This document shows positions 31,456 through 43,499 of a stretch of 64,000 nt of DNA, one piece after another. Source of the stretch: Chiua virens. Taxonomy: Eukaryota > Basidiomycota > Agaricomycetes > Boletales > Boletaceae. The notes beneath the pieces were generated by a model. It was not told where the DNA came from. It saw nothing but the letters and a program-made list of their open reading frames with translations, and searched no databases. Position 1 is the first letter of the stretch; every line of letters begins with the position of its first letter. The translations under genes and the position numbers were made by a program. Location of the stretch: positions 868,001 to 932,000 of the forward strand of contig JAHNUO010000011.1 of the NCBI GenBank assembly GCA_019787685.1. Direction: 5' to 3'.

Positions 31456-34400
31456 CTTCGTTCCCACCAACACGTTCACCAAACGGCGAGCTCTTCGAAC
31501 GACTCCATCACCCCTGTGTACCCCCCAGACAACAATTCATCACCAGTCCATCCATCCGAGCCATTGCCTCACCCCAAATGCAAGAATGGTGCTAGCGGTC
31601 ACCCTGGTCGTACTATTCAAGACTCCAGCGACGAAGATGAGGCTTTACCGGCGAAACCTTCGAGGCCCCCCAAGCGTAAGTACATCCAAGTTACTAATGC
31701 ACTCATGGTTTTTTGTATCACTGACTTTATCTACAGGCTGTAAAAGACCACGCCAGAACAACGTGGTAGGACTTGGATCTGGCACTCAAACAACTGACGG
31801 TGAGTCCTACCGGTGTGACTCTTCGTGTTCACTGCAAACTGAGTGATACCATCATGCCAAATAGCCCCAACGTCTACATTACCTCAAGACGTAGTCGATG
31901 CAGATGGGATTCTCGAAGATGTCCATATCCTCGAGATTGGTGAGGCTACAGCGCGTGAAAACCGCACGCGGGACATCGACGAGTTTTTCAGGCCTGTTGA
32001 CCTTGAAAATGGCAAGAAAATGCGCAAATGCAAAAAGTGCTCGTAAGTTGCTTTCGTTCAGTAACTATATGTCAACGTAACAAATTTGTAGGACCTGCTC
32101 TCATGTTGTAGCGCTGGTCTCTGACGTGTCCACCTTACAGCGCCATCTGGAGCGTCATCATCGGGACGAGTACCTGGCATGGGCAAAGGCAAACGGCTTC
32201 GCTTCAATGCTTCCTAAGGACTGTAAGGAGCGGAAAGAAAATGCTTCCAGCACTCAGAAGCAGTGTCGGCTTGATGCACATCTGCAGCCCGTTGTCGCCA
32301 AAGAGGTTGTTCCCCCATATAACGATGAACTATTTCGCGAGACTCTGATCAAGTGGATTATCGATACGGACCTGCCATTATCTATTCTTGAACGTCCGTC
32401 ATTCCACAACGTAATCGATGTTGCCACACATGCAACGAAGGGCACTGCAAAAATCCCCAACCGAAAAGCAGCACGAGGAGCGGTTATCGAGATGTTCAAG
32501 TCTCAAATGCGAAGTTTACGAAGTCAATTACTTGTGCGTATTACAACACTACAACGATGCACATGCAATTAATTTAAATACTTTATTAGAGTGACGCAGT
32601 AAAGGGATAGATCAACTTGATGTGCGATGCTTGGCAAGCTTCGAACGTCGATGCTTATTTTGCAGTGACGGGATCTTGGATTGAAGAGAGAGTGCCTGGA
32701 GTTTGGGACATACATACAACACTTCTTGGGTTCACGCAGCTTAACAGCGCACACAATGGTGTTCGTCTCGGCCAGGCGCTCTATAAGGTGGTTGCACGAT
32801 TAGGTATACAACACAAGGTTCGTGCTTGTGTTCATAACTTCAGTTGAATCTCAACATTGTCACCTACAGATCAGACATGTGACATGTGATAATGCCACGA
32901 ACATGGATACAATGATGGTGGAGTTTGCATGACTTATCGAACGTGAAACTGGGAACTGCTTTAATGCGAAGCAACGTCGTGTGCGGTACGTTGTCTATTT
33001 TGGTTAACATTGACGCTTATGCTAAAAGGCAGTCTTGTAGGTGCTTGGCGCATGTTGTTAACTTGGCCACCCAAGCTTTGCTCAGCGCACACAGCAAGTC
33101 GTATGCTTATGACCCAAAAGTCCCTAATCAAGATCTTATTGCTAAGCGAGGCCTGGACTCGGTCCCAGACTCAGAAAAGCAGAGAGACGAAGTTGGTGTA
33201 ATTCGAACAATTGCCGTCAAAGAGCGGTCATCAGCAAAACGAAAGCAGCTCTTTCGGACGATCCAAATGCAAGAGAAACCTGATCACCCTCCTCGAAAGC
33301 AGCCTTTGCAACTGCTACTCAACATGCCCATCCGTTGGTCATCCACCTTTTTGATGCTCGAACGTGCCCAGACTCTGAAAGCTGATATCAACATGTTTAT
33401 CCACGAACTGGCAGCAGCTGAACGTGATCGTGATTGGTGCCAAAAGCTGATGAATTTGCAATTGACTGACGAGGAGTGGGCGCGGGTTGACGTTCTACTT
33501 GCACTTTTGTGCAAAGCTGAAGAAGCTCAGCAAGCTTTCTCCTCTGACCGTGGCCCCGCAATCCATCTAGCGCTCCCAGCCCTCGAGGCATTGCATAAAG
33601 CATGGAATTCACGAAGCACAAAATCCGACTATTTGGATTTCTGGGATGGACTCAAAGCCGGTGTTGCAAAAATCATGGAATATTATAGGCGTAGTTCAGA
33701 TTCAGACGCATATATCATGGCGATGTGTACGTGACCCAGCATTCTCCGTTGACCTTGGATACTAATCTATATTGTCAAGTGTTGGACCCGGTTCAAAAAG
33801 CAAACCATATACGGCGCTACTGGGGAAATGAGTTATATGAAAAGGCTATAAAACATGCCGAGACTCTGGTATGTACTCGACCTAAAACTGATTGCATAGA
33901 CAGTTGCTAACTTTAAAGTACTGACTTAGTACAAAGAGCAATATCTCGAGTTGAAAGGTAGTACAAAAGCAGTAGAGAAACCAAAGTCAGCTGTTGCTAA
34001 GAGTTCGTCGGTGTACGGCAAGCTTGGAAGACTTATGCATGTGCTCTCTGACGACGAAGACGAAGACACCAGCAATGTGCAGCGGGGTAATGTAGCCATG
34101 CAGACCGGAACGGTGGATGCTCAGCAGCCATGGCTCGAAGACTTTCACGGATACCTCCAGTCCAAAGACCACCTCCCAGCAAACACGATGATCATTCAAT
34201 GGTGGGGTCTTAATGCCGACAGATATCCAGTCTGGGCTTCACTCGCCAGCAACTACCTGTCAGTCATGGTGACATCCATTTCAAGCGAGCATGCCTTTTC
34301 TTCCGCTGGCATTACTATTAACAAGCGCCGCAATCGCCTCAAGCCCAATATTGTCGAAGCGCTTCAATGTGTCAAGTGTTTGATATGGCGTGACTTACTT

Positions 34401-34596
34401 TTTCGTAGTGATCCTTCAGTTGTGGCAGAGTCATCACTGGGAGAGTTCAGTGACGGCAGTGCCTGCAGACTTGGAGGATGCATTGGGAAGGAATGAAGAA
34501 GGGGGGGATATTGTAATGTTAGACTTGGACTCAGACTCGGAGATGCCAGGAGCCGCAGCAGATGAGGTTGATGATGACGACATTGTTGTGTTATGA
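31456..34596 (+). pseudogene. hAT transposase (BED finger, DDE core, C-terminal dimerisation domain)
   Basis: Exon edges are approximate. The N-terminus is proline/serine rich. A BED-type zinc finger lies at about 31980-32165 (RKCKKC, split by an intron, then LQRHLERHH). The RNase H-like core has CDAWQASN (about 32625) and CDNATNMD (about 32887) with the usual catalytic aspartates, then CLAHVVNLATQALL. A long helical insertion follows (33250-33720). The hAT C-terminal dimerisation domain (WWGLNADRYPVWASLA ... SISSEHAFSSAG ... NKRRNRLKPNIVEALQ) is at 34200-34380. An in-frame TGA at about 32927-32938 (in EFA*LIERETG) stands where CGA is expected. A TAG near 32606 may be avoided by splicing. So this copy is probably inactive in trans. 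Confidence 0.85.
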
Positions 34597-34776
34597 CTAG
34601 CAGCTACTAGCAGTAGTACTACTTTAAATTGTTATTGATCTTGATAGTCTATTGAAGGTTACATGCTAGTACTAGCTACAGTACACAGGCCCGGGTCAGG
34701 CCCGAGCCCGACCCAGGCCTGACCCGAGCCCTGGAAAGCCTGGCCTGACCTAGGGCTTTGAGCCCGACCCGGGCCC

Positions 34777-34788
34777 TGCACATCACTA
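34777..34788 (-). repeat. Right terminal inverted repeat of the hAT element
   Basis: TGCACATCACTA, the exact complement of the left end. It is preceded by a GCCCGACCC-rich subterminal region. Confidence 0.9.
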
Positions 34789-34993
34789 GCTAAGAGCAGT
34801 CCTTTCATCAAGAGAAACAACACGTACAAACAAGCAAGTCCTGATTTGGTAAAATGTTCCTGCAGTCCCGTTTGCTTGGTGCCTGTACATTTCTCGCCGA
34901 GAAAACCCTCCCCCACTACCGTGGGAGTTGGGGATTATATTACAAGCATAGCCTTCTGATTGCACTGGCGTAAATAGATAAGATACATGCAGA

Positions 34994-35310
34994 CTATAGG
35001 AGATAATGGTACACTATGTTAGTTGTAGATTTAGTTTCATTTGAAGGTGCAAATAGTAGGAGAACGTTTTCTCGTTTGCACACTCTCGACAGAGCAGTGT
35101 ACAGTTGCCCATGAGCAAATGGTTTGACGCGGAGGTCGAGTACAGCTCTGTCGAGAGTCAAACCCTGGCATCCATTGAACGTAGAGCCCCATCCCCTCCA
35201 AACGTGTAAAATTCCACGTCGTGATAAGTGCCGAAGGGCAAAGGAATGAAACCTTCGTGCTTCCAAAACGTTTTTCCTTCAGAATACTGATGTAAGCCTA
35301 TACGCCTTCC
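34994..35310 (-). pseudogene. Helicase C-terminal fragment, Helitron type
   Basis: The minus strand encodes GCQGLTLDRAVLDLRV and HGQLYTALSRVCKREN, the last motifs of PIF1-like superfamily 1B helicases as found at the C-terminus of Helitron RepHel proteins. Upstream the similarity fades and frames shift (SEGKTFWKHEGFIPLPF at about 35280-35230). No Rep domain or other helicase motif is present. Only a relic. Confidence 0.7.
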
Positions 35311-36189
35311 CCGGTGTGCTTCCGATATTCCTTTCCCTTTTGGCTCACCATACATGTCATTGTATATTCCATACTAACGATGACGCACCCACTCTTCGAG
35401 ACAAATATATAGCATACGATACGACCGTACCATTATCTCTCTCTCTCCCCTTCTTCCTCTCCCGCAATCTACGCTCGTTCACGTTCTGTTCTGCGTGACC
35501 GCCGCTAGTGTTCCTCGCCGTCCCGGACGAGGTTCCAACTGATAGGCCCACCCTCCCCGAACGCCGAGGATTCCGTGAAGGCTACAAACGGAGGCCATCT
35601 GAAGCGAAGAGAAGAAGGAAAGTGAGAAAAGACAACGCAAAGGAAGAACTGTGGGAGGAGAGCGTGATGAAATGCAGCGGAAGACAGGGAGCCGCAGGGG
35701 CGCAGCTAGGAGCCACAGCACCCCCTGACAGAGCGACGCTCCACACGATCGACCGACGACGCAGAGGAGCGTGAGACCCTTGCAGCGCTGTGCCGACGAA
35801 AGACCCGCGCTGCACACGATCGAAGGACGACGGACCAGGGAGAGATAGTTGCAGTGACGCAACACATTACAAATGTTCGATTGCAGGGGAGCGACGCAAC
35901 GAAGAGCAAGGAGGGACGGCGAAAGAGAGCATAATCGATGATCGAAAAGAGTGTGGCCAGCACCGCCGCGACGCGTGGCGCGACCGATCATAAGCCACCC
36001 GGCAAGCCGCGGTGCTTAATATAATAGATATCGAAGGTCACAATTAATAGAGGTTAAGCACTTTCAGTGATGCTCACATTGACATGATTCAAGAACGAAA
36101 TTTATATACAAGTATTCCAGCCATGAAGCGCTGGACTCGGCCTAAGAATCCACCCAAATCCCTTGTACTCTATGTAAAAACATCCCCGT
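35311..36189. other. Unassigned spacer
   Basis: 35500-36000 is rich in CGA/GAC and AGG runs and has several short open frames on both strands, none with a recognisable domain. 36000-36189 leads into the 3' end of permease copy 3. Confidence 0.5.
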
Positions 36190-38905
36190 TCAATGTGCGA
36201 ACCGGAAATCAAGCCTTCTGTTCCCAACATCTTTCGTTGTCCTCAAATAATGAGCTTTCTCCTACGAACGAGTTAGTCGTGTTGGCAACTGAAGTATCGC
36301 TACCAGTGCAACTTACTTCCGGTGGCATGGCATCCCAAATCTTAGCACGCTGTCGGTTTCGCCACATATAATATAGCTTCGTGCTCGGATACAGCACGAG
36401 TAGATTGAAGGAACAGATGATGATAAGAATTCGGTTTCCTCGCTCGTCTATGAAACAAAGCAAACATGAGAACGACTTGTTACAAATATCATAAAAGGGA
36501 AATCGAACATCTGGGAGCATCGCTGGCGACATATATTTGAGCCGCGACAATGTTGCCTACTTGGAGGAACCTACGTTGAGGAACATTCAACAAAGTCAGA
36601 CGATGGAGAGGAATCCTCCGCGGCTTACATGTTATATAAGGATGCGTTGACGGTGCGACTGGCTACTGCACCAGAGTTTCGAGAACACCATCCGACCTAT
36701 CATCGAGTGAGTTTCAGTTTCCATCGTGAACTCAACAAAACCTACCTGGATTGGGTGGGTATAACTGGTAATGAAGGATTTAGCGTCGTAACTATCGGAC
36801 AAGAATGACATACGGGAAAGAGAGGAGTCCTGTGAGCACCGCCTACCAAGTCATCAGTGACTCCCGCCCGCAGGACTGCAAACACACCTACAAAATATGT
36901 CCAAGGGTTCGGAATTGATGGTAACGCATACAACGCCACCAAGAATGGAAGTGCCCACAAATCGTCCGTCATTGCTACTATCGTACGCTCATTAACTGAT
37001 TCTGATACAAGAGTGATGGCGAACATCGTGACAATCCCAAGAGCCTGGGAGGGAATCGTCAACAAGTTGGTCTGGAATGTGCCAAATCTGAGCTTGCGTC
37101 TCAGTGAATGGTCGACACACAGGTACAGCGTGAACTTGAACATACCCAGCATGCCGAAGCAACAGAGTAAGATACGTGGTTGGTGGGATAGTTGGTATAC
37201 TAAACATAAGGCCACTATGGTCCACGTCAGTCGAGAGCCGTAACAGAATGATCAGTCTTACAGAATATACACGGGCCACAGATCGTAGTCGCACACTGCA
37301 GTCCATAGTCTTTTCAGGGTCAAACCCTCTCGGTTATGCATGTCACCCTGAGCATTATCGTCATATACATGGTACAATTCGATCCGCATATACGATTCCG
37401 TACCTTGGTCGGATCATCACGAAGGACCTTATTGACTATAATACTTTCTTCGCGGTCATTAAACCATCCCTTTGGTCGGAACCACGCCTTCGTTTGAGTG
37501 GGGGACGGTGGCATGTTGAAAAAAGAGGCGACACCTATTGAAAATGTTACCAAGCCTCTATGGGGTATGATTATTAATAGACAAAGAAATCCTCGTGGGT
37601 GAAACTCACTCTATCAAAAACAACCATCTGTAGACCTGTTAATTCTTCATTCGCGATTGTAAAAATAAGTGAGACTGACCGCCACCCAGATTTACCACCA
37701 ACGCCATCGAGGTGCAGAATACCAAAGGCCAAGAAGCTAGCAACGATAGCACAAAAATTCATAGACATCCAAAACAGGGCCAAGCGGATGGGAAGTTCGG
37801 TCCTCGTGTAGAAGTCTAGAAAACGTGAACAGAGAGGACGATGACAAATAGAACAGACTAACACGACATGTATAATATCAAGTCAGGAATGTAGCTAGTA
37901 AGAAACAGTGTCAGTAGTCTCCATTTTATGGAGTTCTGAGACATCATACCCTCCTTGAAGCAGACTGCGGGATCTAACGTCAATGAACTGGAAGAAATGC
38001 ATCAATAAAAGCTTCACACCCAAGCAATGCACGGCACACAAGGAATGATGTCCTTCCGGAAAGCCAAAACTGGCACATAGTGACAATACCTACAGATCTG
38101 TTAGCTTGATTGGTCAACAAGGTCAACAAGCGATTTACTCCATAGGCAAATTTGTGTCGGTATCCAACGATCGGGCCCAACCTGTTACCGTCAAAGAGGG
38201 CCCCTTCGGATAACAAGATCGACATACGCGCTTCGAAATCAATTGAGACGGTAGTTCGGCGCACAGGAAGGAAAGACGGAAAACGACATTTCCAAGGTTG
38301 AAGTCTAGGTTGAAAATAAGCACCCTGTCTGTCACTGAATACATGGGCGATCCGTTACCATCCGTTGTCAATCCCAAATTGGAAAGAAAACTAGTCGAAT
38401 TTGCCTGGCTGATGTTGTAGCGGTCGAGATTGAGTGCCGAAAAGCTGATAGCAGCCATGAGCATAATCTTCCAGTCGATCTTACGCAGAAGAGCCTAGCA
38501 GACAACTCAGCCAAAAAGCGGGAATTGTGAACGTGTTAAAACTCACTCTTTCCTCTCGATATGTCCACCTGGCTGAGGATCGAAGCGGTGGAGATTTTCA
38601 TAATCTTTCTTTGGCTAATAATAAGCAGCGAGATGAGGATCGTCGAACACAGAGCGCCTGGTAGCGATAGCATCAGGGTCCCGTAGAAGCTTTTTTTGCC
38701 TCCCAAAAAGGGCTTTTGTCAGGCTAGAACTTTTTTCCTCTTCGTCCACGAGGTCTGAACTGGGATTTTCTGCGTGAGTTGACATGGTCGACTTGATGTC
38801 GAATGCTTGACTGTCTGTGGAAATTGGATCGGTTACACCAGAAGAGATTCCGTGAATGTTCTCCGTGTCGGTCCTACTGGTGTCGTGAACTCGAGGGGAA
38901 GACAT
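36190..38905 (-). pseudogene. MFS anion/allantoate permease, copy 3 (broken)
   Basis: It is almost the same as copy 2 through exons and introns, from the start at 38905 (MSSPRVHDTSRTD) to the stop at 36190-36192 (end RLDFRFAH). In exon 1 two changes break it. TGG in the AYYWPKK motif is TAG (forward strand TTGGCT against TTGGCC, near 38613-38618). About 45 bases further on one base is missing in the FDPSARW codons (GGCTGAGGATC against GGCTGAAGGATC in copy 2, near 38571-38577). The rest reads well and keeps the transporter motifs, so the loss is recent. A shorter protein starting from an internal ATG cannot be excluded. Confidence 0.85.
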
Positions 38906-39139
38906 AACGAGAGCTTGAAGCGCGCAGTGAAGCGTAGAAGCACTGCGGAGCGGTGAGCTGCACATGAGTCCATCATGATAAAAGAAGACATAAACCGGAA
39001 TGGACCGACGGACCAATCAGAGTGACTGATCTCAACTTCCGACTCTGCAGAAGGCGAGGTATATTTTGGCCTGTACGACTATATCCGGTCCGAAAAAGTA
39101 ATTTCTGTTAATCATGAAACACAAAAAAACTCACCTCAT

Positions 39140-39780
39140 ACAGTATTGGTTGAAGTTCAGATCGGAGAACACGTCAGGTAGTAGCGTGTACTTGAATATG
39201 CAGAACCCATCTCGGGAATAATTCGAACGATCCTTATCTCGCAGTAAATAATATGCAACATCCAAAGCGGGATGCGCTGTGTGAGGTGAAGGGATTTCCC
39301 AGTAGTCAAGAAAGTGATTCCCTCCTGATATCCTGCATGTTTGTGTTGAAATTGATCTTTTGAAACGGTCAGCAATTTCGAAATCGAGGGAAACAAGGCC
39401 ACGACCTCTCGCTCGGTAGACAATAAATCATAAAATCTGGGGTTACATGGCCCTAATGGAGCTAACCCAGCCGCGATCCAGATGACACGACCCGGACGAA
39501 GAGCATCAGAATTGGCTCCATGATGCTTGCTCTCCCACCGCAGACACACAGGCAGAACAAAACGTACGAATAATAAGCTGACATCGGATCTTATTTCCTG
39601 GCTACGTCGTATCTCATCCTCGCGAATGCAGCACGACCCAGAGGAACCACTAGCAACCTTGGTACACTGAGTAATGATACTACACACTGGTAGAAAGATC
39701 CACACTGACCAATTATATGATTCTGAGGGACGAACCCTCCAGCGCCAGGAGTCCAGGCCATGTACACACATATTAAGCCT
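39140..39780 (-). repeat. Unclassified repeat R2, copy b
   Basis: It is similar to the stretches upstream of permease copies 1 and 4. The minus strand has a 204-codon open frame (39771-39157) with no domain I know, and a second overlapping frame contains FVPQNHIIGQCGSFYQC and RLLVVPLGRAAFARMRY, which look membrane-like. The end (about 39140-39185, LLPDVFSDLNFNQYC then GTGAGT) resembles an exon border that is also present in copy c (SPDLSLNQYC). A duplicated, decaying gene is the likeliest reading. Confidence 0.5.
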
Positions 39781-39914
39781 TTGGACAACCGGATGATGTG
39801 CAGATGCAAAAGGGCAAGGGTGAGGGTGAGGGGGGAAGGCTATTAATTGCGTCGTTGTGCGTCATCGTCAAGAGTCATCGCAACGTCACGGTAGTGGGAA
39901 TTGCGTTTGGTGCG

Positions 39915-40356
39915 TCTTGTCGCCGTGTGCGACGACGACACCATTCGGCATGCCCGTCGCCGCCGCCGCCCAACGTGGTAGTAGATGTCGCGTTCGGCGC
40001 TATATCGTCGTCCGAGCTCTATCCATCGGGTTTGACGCGCCCTAGTGGTCATCATCATTGCGGTGTGGTCACTGTCGTGCGTGGCTTCTACTTCACGAAA
40101 CCTGTTCTACGTGCCCCATTAGTGGTCGCGACGTGGTGCGCGTTGCATTCACGTTGCGTCCGGCACGTCTGAATCCCGCTACCTGTTGCCCAAGTGACAT
40201 CGTGCTCATCGGCATTCGACACCCTTCGTCGGATGCCAGGACCGTTGCGTCGTCACGGCATCATTATCGTCTTTGTGTCCAGTTTTTCCCGTCATCGTGC
40301 GCATTGCGTTCGACATGTCGATTCTAGTAGAACTGATGCATCCACTACAGTAGCAA
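39915..40356. repeat. Unclassified GC-rich repeat R1, copy b
   Basis: Matches R1 copy a (24520-24907) with scattered substitutions and a few small insertions (for example about 40290-40345). It supports a segmental duplication that carried sequence upstream of the permease as well as the permease. Confidence 0.65.
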
Positions 40357-40553
40357 TGAATAACTTGAATGTTGAAGTTGACCGGTGACTATGACAGTGG
40401 TGACCACTTGCACTGCTGACGCAGCGGGCTGTGCCGCATGTATCGTAATCACGAGTTCACACTTGCGTGGTTCAACAACAAAATTTATACAGTGTCGGGC
40501 TCGGTCTAAGAATTCACCCACAATCCATGTACTCTACATAGAAACATTCCCAT

Positions 40554-43275
40554 TCAATGCGCGAACCGGAAATCAAGCCTCCTGTTCCCAACATCATTCG
40601 TTGTCCTCAAATAATGAGCTTTCTCCTATAGGTGAATCAGTCATTATATTATGAGCAACGGAAGCTTCTCTGCAACTTACTTCTGTTGTCATAGCATCCC
40701 AAATCCTGGAACGCTGCCGGTTTCGCCACATATAATATAATTTCGTTCCCGGATACAACACGAGTAGGTTGACGCAACAGATGATGATAAGGGTTCGATT
40801 TCCTTGTTCATCTGTAGGACATGGCAAACATGAGAATCATTCGCGACGAATATTATAGAAAGGGAATCGAACATCTGGGCGCATCGCTAGCCACGTATAT
40901 CTGAGCCGAGACGATGTTGCTTGCTTGCACGAACCTGCATCGAGTCACTTAGCGATGTCTGAGTATGAAGCGGAATCCCCGCCGGCTTACATGTTATACA
41001 AGGATGCGTTGACGGTGCGACTGGCTACTGCACCAGAGTTTCGAGAACACCATCCGACCTATCGTCGAGTGAGTCTCAGTTTCCTCGAGAACTCAACAAA
41101 ACCTACTTGGATTGGGTGGGTATAACTGGCAATGAATGATTTAGTGCCTTGACCTGCGGTTCCATCAGGAAAGGATCACATACGGGTATGAGAGCAGCCC
41201 AGGTTACCACTGCCTACCCAGCCGTCAGTAACTTCCCCCCACAAGGCTACACACACTCACAAAAAATATCCAATGATTCGGACTTGATGGTAATGCATAC
41301 AAGCGCCACTAGGAATGGAAGTGTCCACAAGTCTTCCATCATCGCTACTATCGCACGCTCGTTGACTGATTCTGATACAAGAGTGATGGCGAACATCGTG
41401 ATAATACCAAGCGCCTGGGAAGGAATCGTCAACAAGTTGGTTTGGAATGTGGTAAATCTAAGCTGGCATTTCAGTGGGTGTCGATACACAGGCACAGCAT
41501 AAACTTACCCAGCATCCCGAAGCAGTAGGGTAAGATACGTGGAAGGTGGGGAATTCGGTATACCAAACATAAGGCCACTATAGTTTGCGTCAATAGAGAG
41601 CCGTGGCAGAGTGATCGGTCTTACATGAGATAGACCGGCCAAAGGTCGTAATCGCACACTGCAGTCCATAGTCTTTTCAGGCTCAAACCCTCTCGGTTAT
41701 GCATATCCCCCTGAGGATTATAGTCAGATAGTACAATTCGATCAGCATTCACGATGAATTCCTACCTTAGTCGGGTCATCACGAAGGACCTTGTTGACTA
41801 TGATGGTCTCCTCGCGGTCAGTAAACCATCCCTTCGGCCGGAACCATGTCTTTGTCTGAGTGGGAGACGGTGGCATGTTGAAAAAAGATGCAAAACCAAT
41901 CGCAAATGATATCAAGCCTCTGTATAGTATTGTCAGGTGATCGGATGATGCAATACTCATGGCTGAAACTCACTCTATCAAAAACAACCATCTGTGAACC
42001 ACGTAAATGGTCCATTCGTCAATGTAGAAAAAAGCAATTGACTAACCGCCATCCAGCTTTACCATCAACGCCATCGAGATGCAGAACGCCAAAGGCTATG
42101 AAGCTAGAAACAATAGCACAGAGATTCATGGACATCCAAAACAGGGCCAAGCGGATGGGAAGTTCGGTCTTTGTGTAGAAGTCTAGAAAACGTGAACATA
42201 GAGAACGATTACGAGGAGAACCGACTGACAAGACATGTATAACACCAAGTCGGGTACGTAGCTAGAAAATACAATGTTAGGTGTCTTCAATTTGTGATTG
42301 GGAAGTTTTGAAGACACCTACCCTCCTTGAAGCAACCTGCGGGATATAACATCAATGTCCTGAAAGATATGTAGCAACGAAGCGTTCGCACCCAAGAAGT
42401 GCACGGCATATAAGGAAGGATGTTCTTCCGGAAAGCCAAAACTGGCACACAGTGACGATACCTATGATTTGTTAGCATTATTCGATGAAGATTACGGGCG
42501 GCTTACTCCAAAGGCAAAGTTGCGTCGGTATCCAGCGATCGGGCCCGACCTGTTACTGTCAAAGAGTGCCCGTAAGATCGACAAGACTGACATACGCGCT
42601 TCGAAATTAATTGAGAGGGGAGTTCTGCAAACAGGAAGAAAAGGCGGAAAAAAGTGTTTCCAAGGTTGAAGTCTAGGTTGAAAAGGTTCATTATATGTTA
42701 TTTATCACGTAGATTATCATTACCATCTGTTGTCAGTCCTAGATTGGGAAGAAGACCGGCTGAATTTGCCTGGTTGATGTTGAAGCGATCGAGATTGAGC
42801 GCCGAAAAGCCAAGAGCGGCCATGAACATAATCTTCCAATCGACCTTACGCAAAAGGGCCTTGCAGACATTTCAGCCAAAAAAAAAAACGGAATCAAGAA
42901 GGTACTACAACTCACTCTTTCCTCCCGGTAAGTCCATCTGGCTGAGGGATCGAAGCGGTGGATATTTTCATAGTCTTTCTTTGGCCAATAGTAGGCAGCG
43001 AGATGAGGGTCGTCAAACACGGAACGCCTGGTAGCAACAGCGTCGGGGTCACGCAAAAATTTTGCTCGTCTCCCAAAGAGAATCTTTGTCAGGCCGGAGC
43101 CTTCTTCCTCTTCGTCCACGAGGTCTGAACCGGTATAGCCTGCCTGAGTCGACAAGGTTGACTTGATATCGGATGCTTGACCGTCTATGGAAATTGAATC
43201 GGTTACGCCATAAGAAATCCCATGAATGGTTTCTTTGTCGGTCCCGTTGATGTCGTGAACTCGGGAGGGGGACAT
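40554..43275 (-). pseudogene. MFS anion/allantoate permease, copy 4 (frameshifted)
   Basis: The start at 43275 gives [13 protein letters not shown], exon 1 ends TYREER, and the end is RLDFRFAH with the stop at 40554-40556. Most exons read through. In the exon around 41260-41490 two single-base insertions relative to copies 1-3 shift the frame: one near 41300 (minus GGCGCTTGTATG against GGCGCTGTACG of copy 1) turns LVALYVLPS into LVALVCITI, and one more lies near 41180-41215. The C-terminal helices are then out of frame. It is probably a pseudogene, unless these are sequence errors. It is more diverged from copies 2 and 3 than they are from each other. Confidence 0.8.
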
Positions 43276-43499
43276 GATGAGAAACGCGTCTAGTAGTGAA
43301 GGGCAGTTATGCGAGGCCACTTCGTATCGAGTAGCTCTCAACAGCAGACGGTATAAGTACCACGGAGCCACGAACTAAACATGATTCCGTATCTCTGTAA
43401 ACGAAATCGCGAACTAGCGTGTCATCGACGGGACTCACGTACCATCAGGCCTCCGATAATGGACTATATTTTTAGCCAAGGAAACTGCAATTAGTTATG

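Larger units (their letters stand above)
31115..34788 (+). mobile_element. hAT-family DNA transposon, nearly complete
   Basis: The ends carry a 12-bp inverted repeat, TAGTGATGTGCA at 31115-31126 and its complement at 34777-34788. It extends imperfectly inward and is followed on both sides by many GCCCGACCTGACC-type subterminal repeats (31127-31260 and 34685-34776). The flanking 8-bp duplication is GCTGAGAG (31107-31114) and GCTAAGAG (34789-34796), one mismatch, the length typical of hAT. It encodes a BED-finger hAT transposase (31456-34596) that has acquired at least one nonsense codon. Confidence 0.93.

Noticed and set aside
34905..34935. Palindrome CCCACTACCGTGGG beside the helicase fragment as a Helitron 3' hairpin
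   Set aside because: The short stem is real, but no CTRR end follows at the usual distance and no 5' TC end was found.
39157..39771. 204-codon minus-strand frame as a free-standing gene
   Set aside because: The matching frames in the other two R2 copies are broken and no family is recognisable; kept as part of repeat R2.
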